Assembly (NCBI GenBank): GCA_021163815.1
Contig: JAGGTJ010000038.1
Location: 1 to 34,767 of the forward strand
DNA: 34,767 nt
Direction of reading: 5' to 3'
Source: Deltaproteobacteria bacterium
Lineage (GTDB): Bacteria; Desulfobacterota; DSM-4660; Desulfatiglandales; Desulfatiglandaceae
Both the position numbers and the translations under genes were made by a program. Below the pieces are notes generated by a model. That model did not search any database and was not told the DNA's origin. It saw nothing but the letters and a program-made list of their open reading frames with translations. Of the stretch, positions 29,741 to 34,767 are shown piece by piece. Positions within the stretch are counted from its first letter, which is position 1. Each line of letters begins with the position of its first letter.

Positions 29741-30380
29741 GGACATGGTGAAACCTGAGCCCGGGAAGTTCAAGGCAGGTAAGCTGGTTGCCGTATACAG
29801 CACCTGTGTCTATCCCTATCTTGTTTTTCTGTATGAAGGGGGATTTGAACCAGGTGTGACCGAAGATCACCCTCTTTCCAAAATCATAATCAGAATATAT
29901 AAATTCGTCCCGTATCCATATCATGTCTTCCGTAGTCTGCTCCTCTATGGGTACACCCGGTCTGAAACCGGCATGGACCACATAATAATCTTCCAGTTCT
30001 ATATAGGTTTTCAGCCTTTTGTAAAATGCCATATGATCTTCAGGAATGATCTGTTTACCTTCCCCTTGCATATGTGCCTTATAACTGGCAATGGTAATCC
30101 TGCCGCCGTTGTACATGTACATCTCCCTTCTTATGCCGTTAAGATAATCCATGAGCATGGCCTCATGGTTGCCAAGAAGGAAATCAACATGTCCTGATTG
30201 CCGGGCAAGACGGATAAGGTATTCTACCACGCCGTATGGGTCTTCTCCGCGGTCAATATAATCTCCTACAAATATCAGCCGATCCTTTTTTTTGTTCCAT
30301 GCGATCTTATCCATCATCTGCCTGAGCATACCAAGGCAACCGTGAATGTCTCCTATAATTAGAGTTCTCTGTACAGGCAT
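29733..30380 (-). CDS. Metallophosphatase (serine/threonine protein phosphatase-like)
   Basis: IIGDIHGCLGMLRQMM, FVGDYIDRGEDPYGVV, FLLGNHEAMLMDYL. Confidence 0.93.
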   Translation of the reverse strand: MPVQRTLIIGDIHGCLGMLRQMMDKIAWNKKKDRLIFVGDYIDRGEDPYGVVEYLIRLARQSGHVDFLLGNHEAMLMDYLNGIRREMYMYNGGRITIASYKAHMQGEGKQIIPEDHMAFYKRLKTYIELEDYYVVHAGFRPGVPIEEQTTEDMIWIRDEFIYSDYDFGKRVIFGHTWFKSPFIQKNKIGIDTGAVYGNQLTCLELPGLRFHHVHA

Positions 30381-30436
30381 GTTAAAAAAAGGGCATCCGC
30401 ATATGAAGAGATGTTAAAGTTTTATAAAGGGGAGTG

Positions 30437-31141
30437 CTATTCCCGACTGTTGCCGAATATCCTTAACAGCATCAGGAAAAGGTTTATGAAATCGAGATAC
30501 AGGGACAGTGCGCCAAGAATAGCCCCCTTTCTGACAGTATCCCCGGACAGGCCTTCCGGTTGACTAATGGCCATGTTTTTCAATTTCTGTGTGTCATAGG
30601 CAGTCAATCCCACAAATACAATTACACCAATGTAGCTTATAATCATATCCATTGCACTGCTTTTGATAAAGATATTTGCAACGGAGGCAATGATGATACC
30701 TATCAGGCCCATGGCAAAAAAACCGCCTGCGGATGTCAGATCTCTTTTGGTGGTCCAGCCATACAGACTGCAGGCACCAAATGTACCTGCGCAGATGAAA
30801 AATACACTTGCAATTGATGTTTGGGTATAGGCAATGAATATGACGGAAAGGGTGATTCCGTTCAGGGCGGAATATATCACGAAAAGAGTTGTAGCAGTGC
30901 TGGCGCTCATTTTGGGGATCATCCCGCTTATCGTAAATACAAGACCCAGTTCTGCTACTATAAGCAGGATCAGGATGAGGGGATTCCCAAAAACAAGGCG
31001 CATTATAGACGGGCTTGTGGAAACGTAATAGGCAATAAAACCTGTGAGGGCAAGACCTATGGTCATCCAGTTATATACGCTTCTGACAAACTCGTTTACT
31101 TTTACTGCCATTGTGGGGCGTGCGGATGTAATATTATTCAT
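30437..31141 (-). CDS. Bax inhibitor-1/YccA family membrane protein
   Basis: Seven-TM UPF0005-like sequence (FVRSVYNWMTIGLALTGFIAYYVS; VFVGLTAYDTQKLKNMA; GALSLYLDFINLFLMLLRIFGNSRE). Confidence 0.95.
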   Translation of the reverse strand: MNNITSARPTMAVKVNEFVRSVYNWMTIGLALTGFIAYYVSTSPSIMRLVFGNPLILILLIVAELGLVFTISGMIPKMSASTATTLFVIYSALNGITLSVIFIAYTQTSIASVFFICAGTFGACSLYGWTTKRDLTSAGGFFAMGLIGIIIASVANIFIKSSAMDMIISYIGVIVFVGLTAYDTQKLKNMAISQPEGLSGDTVRKGAILGALSLYLDFINLFLMLLRIFGNSRE

Positions 31142-31382
31142 GTTCGTTTTCCTCCTTGATAAGGTTTTTGGTGTTGGCTAAATAAATTAGGATAGCCTGT
31201 GGTAGAAGGACGTTTTTTCTGTGGATATTGAAGAATCAATAATATGTACCCCTAATTATAAGATTAAAAAATAAAACTTCAACTCAAATTAAGGTTTAGT
31301 TTTTGTTTTGATTTTGATAAGGACTAAATAAAAGGTCTCCTGTTTAGAAAAATAAAACAGGGGGAATGTCTGCCTGTTTTTA

Positions 31383-31479
31383 TTTTCCGTAAAAATACAC
31401 AAAACCGTGTTGAATGACCAGGCTGTATTTTCATATCCATGGGTGCCCGGGATATTTTTGAATCCAGTCATGCCGGTTT
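31383..31479 (-). repeat. Family A repeat (copy A8) extending into the track ORF 31439-32356
   Basis: TTTTCCGTAAAAATACACAAAACCGTGTTGAATGACCAGGCTGTATTTTCATATCCATGGGTGCCCGGGATATTTTTGAATCCAGTCATGCCGGTT. Confidence 0.8.
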
Positions 31480-31513
31480 CGGTAAGAAGAACCTCTGGTG
31501 TGAGGATAACCAT

Positions 31514-32356
31514 ATGAAAGACTGTGAAGACATAATAAAAAGATTAAAAAAAAGGCAGCAGGAGGATGAAAAAAAGCTTAGGATACTCTTTGAAATCACA
31601 AGGATGGTTTCTTCCTTTCCTCATGTCAGCAATTTTCTGGATGCCATAGTTCGTTTTCTTGCAAGGGAGTACACATTTGATGCATGTGCAATTTTTCTGT
31701 GTGACACAGGTGGAAACCTTAAGCTTATGAGCAAGACCGGCATAAGCGATGAGTTTGTGGAAAAGGCGGTAAACAGCCCCGTTGTGAGGCAGTGTATGCA
31801 TGATTGCCTTGTAAAAAGGGAAATAATAGTCAAAAATGATTTTGTATTTGAAGAGAGAACACCTTCAATGAAGGCAGAACAGCTTGAATCCTTTGCCGTT
31901 TCCCCTATTATGGCAGAAGAAAAAACCATGGGAGTACTTATTACTGCCTCAAGAAAAAAGGGATATTTTCATGAGCGTTATTTTGCTGCCTTCTTTATCG
32001 TGGTAAATCAGGTTGGTATGGCCATAAAGATAGCTCAGCTTTATGATAAAATTTTTTATTTCAGTCAGAATCTTGAAAAAATTGTCAATGAAAAGGCATT
32101 GCAGCTTGCAGAGGCCCATAAAAAACTTATGAGGGCAGAACGTCATGCTATTATTGGAAAAATGGCCGACAGGGTGGCACATGACCTTAGAAACTCATTA
32201 ACGGTTATAGGTGGATTTGCCCATAGGTTAGAGAAAAAAATTCCTGAGACTGATCCTAACTACAGATATGTAAAAATAATTCTCGATGAAACTTCAAGGC
32301 TTGAGCAAAAGGTTGCCAGGATTATTGATATGAAAAATTCACGGGAGGGTAGCTGA
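31514..32356 (+). CDS. GAF-domain protein with HisKA-like dimerisation/phosphoacceptor region but no visible HATPase_c domain
   Basis: GAF-like N-terminal half; C-terminal ERHAIIGKMADRVAHDLRNSLTVIGGFAHRLEKK; stops shortly after the H-box helices. Start MKDCEDIIK preferred over the repeat-derived start at 31439. Confidence 0.8.
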   Translation: MKDCEDIIKRLKKRQQEDEKKLRILFEITRMVSSFPHVSNFLDAIVRFLAREYTFDACAIFLCDTGGNLKLMSKTGISDEFVEKAVNSPVVRQCMHDCLVKREIIVKNDFVFEERTPSMKAEQLESFAVSPIMAEEKTMGVLITASRKKGYFHERYFAAFFIVVNQVGMAIKIAQLYDKIFYFSQNLEKIVNEKALQLAEAHKKLMRAERHAIIGKMADRVAHDLRNSLTVIGGFAHRLEKKIPETDPNYRYVKIILDETSRLEQKVARIIDMKNSREGS

Positions 32357-32404
32357 TTTTTGTCTGAAATCCACATGAACTGTTTTCAAAAAGGAAGTTA
32401 TGTA

Positions 32405-32740
32405 GTATCAGCTCAGTAATTAGGGGGATAACAGCGAATGTACTATGGGGACAAGAGAATTTTTCTTCCGCTCCGGGTCTCCCGGGCTGGTCTCTTCAGT
32501 GACTTATCTGCGGGGGACACTGGCCCCCTCCGCATTCCCGGCACTCAACTATTAATCAGAAAATGGTTTGCCGAGAGGCTTGGGTCGCCTGATGAAGGAC
32601 TATACTTTCTATAGGGTTTTTGGAGAGTTGAGTGCCGGGCTGCGGCTTCCCCCACTGATAAGTCACGAAGATACGGCGCCCTCCCGACAGTCGCGTCAGA
32701 AAAACCCTCTTGCCCCTAATTATTATTGAGCTATTACCGT
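32405..32740. repeat. 336-bp near-palindromic (long imperfect hairpin) intergenic element
   Basis: Outer ends GTATCAGCTCAGTAATTAGGGG and CCCCTAATTATTATTGAGCTATTAC; internal arms GTGACTTATC(32499-32508)/GATAAGTCAC(32657-32666) and CCCGGCACTCAACT(32537-32550)/AGTTGAGTGCCGGG(32626-32639). Confidence 0.8.
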
Positions 32741-32826
32741 AACTTCTCAATAAGTTGGGGCAATACAGTGTTCCCCCTCACCACAAGATATTGAGCTATT
32801 ACGATTTTTTTGATGTTTTCAGTTTG

Positions 32827-32922
32827 TTACCGTGAAAAAACATAAAACCGTACTGAAAAAGCAGGCCGTATTTTTTTATCCGTGAATGGTCAGAATGTCT
32901 TGGATCCGGCCATGCCGGTTTT
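32827..32922 (-). repeat. Family A repeat (copy A9) extending into the track ORF 32882-34150
   Basis: TTACCGTGAAAAAACATAAAACCGTACTGAAAAAGCAGGCCGTATTTTTTTATCCGTGAATGGTCAGAATGTCTTGGATCCGGCCATGCCGGTTTT. Confidence 0.8.
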
Positions 32923-32965
32923 GGGATCAGTTTCTGTAGCTTGCTGTTGTCAGGCAGAAAACATT

Positions 32966-34150
32966 ATGACTAACAGGAGACAAGATGTGAAGGTTCCCCT
33001 ACTTGATTTAACGGAACAGTATAATGGGATTCGGGACGAGGTGATGTCTGCAGTTGTGGAACTGTTTGATTCTCAGCAGTTTATTCTCGGGCCAAAGGTG
33101 ATGGAGCTGGAAAACAGGGTAGCTGATTACTGTGGCTGCAGGTATGCTGTTGGAGTATCCTCTGGTACGGATGCACTGTTGATTTCCTTGATGGCCATCG
33201 GTGTAAGTCATGGGGATATGGTTATTACAACTCCCTACACCTTTTTTTCTACAGCAGGAGTTATCGCAAGGCTCGGGGCATTGCCTGTCTTCGTTGATAT
33301 TGATGATAAAACCTATAATATGGACCCTGCAAAACTTGCAGAAACCATATCGTCAATGAAGGAGAGCGATAGGGCACGTCTGAAGGCCATAATCCCCGTG
33401 CATCTTTTTGGGCAATGTGCCGATATGGAAGAAATAATTCGTGTGGGAGATTTGTATGATTTGCCCATAATCGAAGATGCCGCTCAGGCCATAGGGGCTG
33501 AGTATCAGTTTGAAGATGGCGAGGTTAAAAGGGCTGGGTCCATGGGGAAGTTCGGATGTTTTTCCTTTTTTCCTTCTAAAAATCTTGGAGGATTTGGGGA
33601 TGGGGGAATGGTTACTACCAATGAAGAATCTGCCTATGATTTTTTGAAGAGAATGCGTGTTCATGGATCGGAGCCCAAATATTATCATTCGGTTGTGGGG
33701 GGGAATTTCAGACTGGATGCGTTGCAGGCGGCAGTGCTCTTGATAAAGATAAATTTTTTAGATGATTGGACCGAAAAAAGAAAAAATAATGCGGGGTACT
33801 ACAGAAAGCTTTTTGGTGAAGTTTTGACAAATGAAATAGAATTACCTCTTGACAAAACGGTGAGGCATGTATATAATCAATTCATCATTAAAGTTGGAAA
33901 CAGACGAGATGAACTTAAGAAGTTTCTCAATGATAATGATATTGGTTGCGAAATTTATTATCCTGTTCCATTGCATATGCAGAGTTGCTTCTCGTACCTG
34001 GGTTATAGACAAGACAGTTTCCCTGTGAGTGCAGAGGCGGCAATGACAACATTGGCTTTGCCTGTGTATCCTGAATTGACCAGGCAACAGATGGAATACG
34101 TGGTGGACAGGATATATTGTTTTTTTAAAAAAGATAAGAAAATATCTTGA
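32966..34150 (+). CDS. DegT/DnrJ/EryC1/StrS family PLP-dependent aminotransferase
   Basis: VPLLDLTEQYNGIRDEV, GVSSGTDALLISLMAIGV, PVHLFGQCADME, IEDAAQAIGAEY, FSFFPSKNLGGFGDGGMV; start MTNRRQDVK preferred over the repeat-derived start at 32882. Confidence 0.95.
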   Translation: MTNRRQDVKVPLLDLTEQYNGIRDEVMSAVVELFDSQQFILGPKVMELENRVADYCGCRYAVGVSSGTDALLISLMAIGVSHGDMVITTPYTFFSTAGVIARLGALPVFVDIDDKTYNMDPAKLAETISSMKESDRARLKAIIPVHLFGQCADMEEIIRVGDLYDLPIIEDAAQAIGAEYQFEDGEVKRAGSMGKFGCFSFFPSKNLGGFGDGGMVTTNEESAYDFLKRMRVHGSEPKYYHSVVGGNFRLDALQAAVLLIKINFLDDWTEKRKNNAGYYRKLFGEVLTNEIELPLDKTVRHVYNQFIIKVGNRRDELKKFLNDNDIGCEIYYPVPLHMQSCFSYLGYRQDSFPVSAEAAMTTLALPVYPELTRQQMEYVVDRIYCFFKKDKKIS

Positions 34151-34174
34151 CAATTATTTTTCTTTTGATACAAT
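34147..34174 (+). promoter_or_regulatory. Upstream rRNA promoter P1, sigma70-like
   Basis: TTGACA-16 bp-TACAAT; the -35 overlaps the DegT stop codon. Confidence 0.65.
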
Positions 34175-34242
34175 TATTGTTTCAGTAATCAACGCTTATT
34201 TGAAACAGGCGCTGTGTTAAAAAGTTTTTTATTGTTTTTTTC

Positions 34243-34271
34243 TTGACAGCAGGTTTTTGTGTTGTTATAAT
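34243..34271 (+). promoter_or_regulatory. Downstream rRNA promoter P2, perfect sigma70 consensus
   Basis: TTGACA-17 bp-TATAAT upstream of 16S, followed by a boxA-like TTGCTCTTTGAAAACTG leader. Confidence 0.85.
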
Positions 34272-34389
34272 AGTAAAATTCAAGTTTGCTCTTTGAAAAC
34301 TGAATAGTGATGCCGTTTTAGGCCCTTAGTTATTTTTTTAAGGTTTTAAAATTAAAGATTAAACCTTCACTTTTAAGGTTTAGATATTT

Positions 34390-34767
<378 letters not shown>

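Noticed and set aside
32556-32750. 64-aa ORF within the 336-bp hairpin element
   Set aside because: Low-complexity arm sequence, no start context or recognisable homology; the inverted-repeat structure is the better explanation.

Overview
This 34.8-kb window looks chromosomal and Gram-negative; gene content is compatible with a Desulfobacterota-like organism, but that placement is low confidence. From left to right it contains: a minus-strand flagellar/motor block (motA, two motB-like genes, fliL, fliM, fliN, fliO, fliP); a glnD-glnB-glnA nitrogen block; an ASKHA/DUF4445 (RACo-like) gene followed by serA and a DUF1844 gene; a histone-deacetylase-family gene; a PAS histidine kinase; rfaE2/hldE-C-like, comF-like and typA/bipA genes; an M48 peptidase; a DUF4301 gene; a DUF4197 remnant; bioB and bioA; a 2-hydroxyacyl-CoA dehydratase-like gene, a metallophosphatase and a Bax-inhibitor-1 family gene; a GAF-HisKA protein with no visible ATPase domain; a DegT/DnrJ aminotransferase; and the 5' end of a 16S rRNA gene behind two consensus promoters. 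The most unusual content is intergenic. Several short, non-coding, dispersed repeat families sit in most of the larger gaps. They are nested in and fused to each other, abut stop or start codons, and have leaked into predicted ORF ends. One site allows a filled/empty comparison: family A lies inside a family B copy at about 8072-8178, while the related B copy at about 12098-12245 is uninterrupted. Other second-look items are a tandem MotB pair in which one member lacks the ion-binding Asp, a RACo-like protein without its 2Fe-2S domain, and a 336-bp near-palindromic hairpin element.
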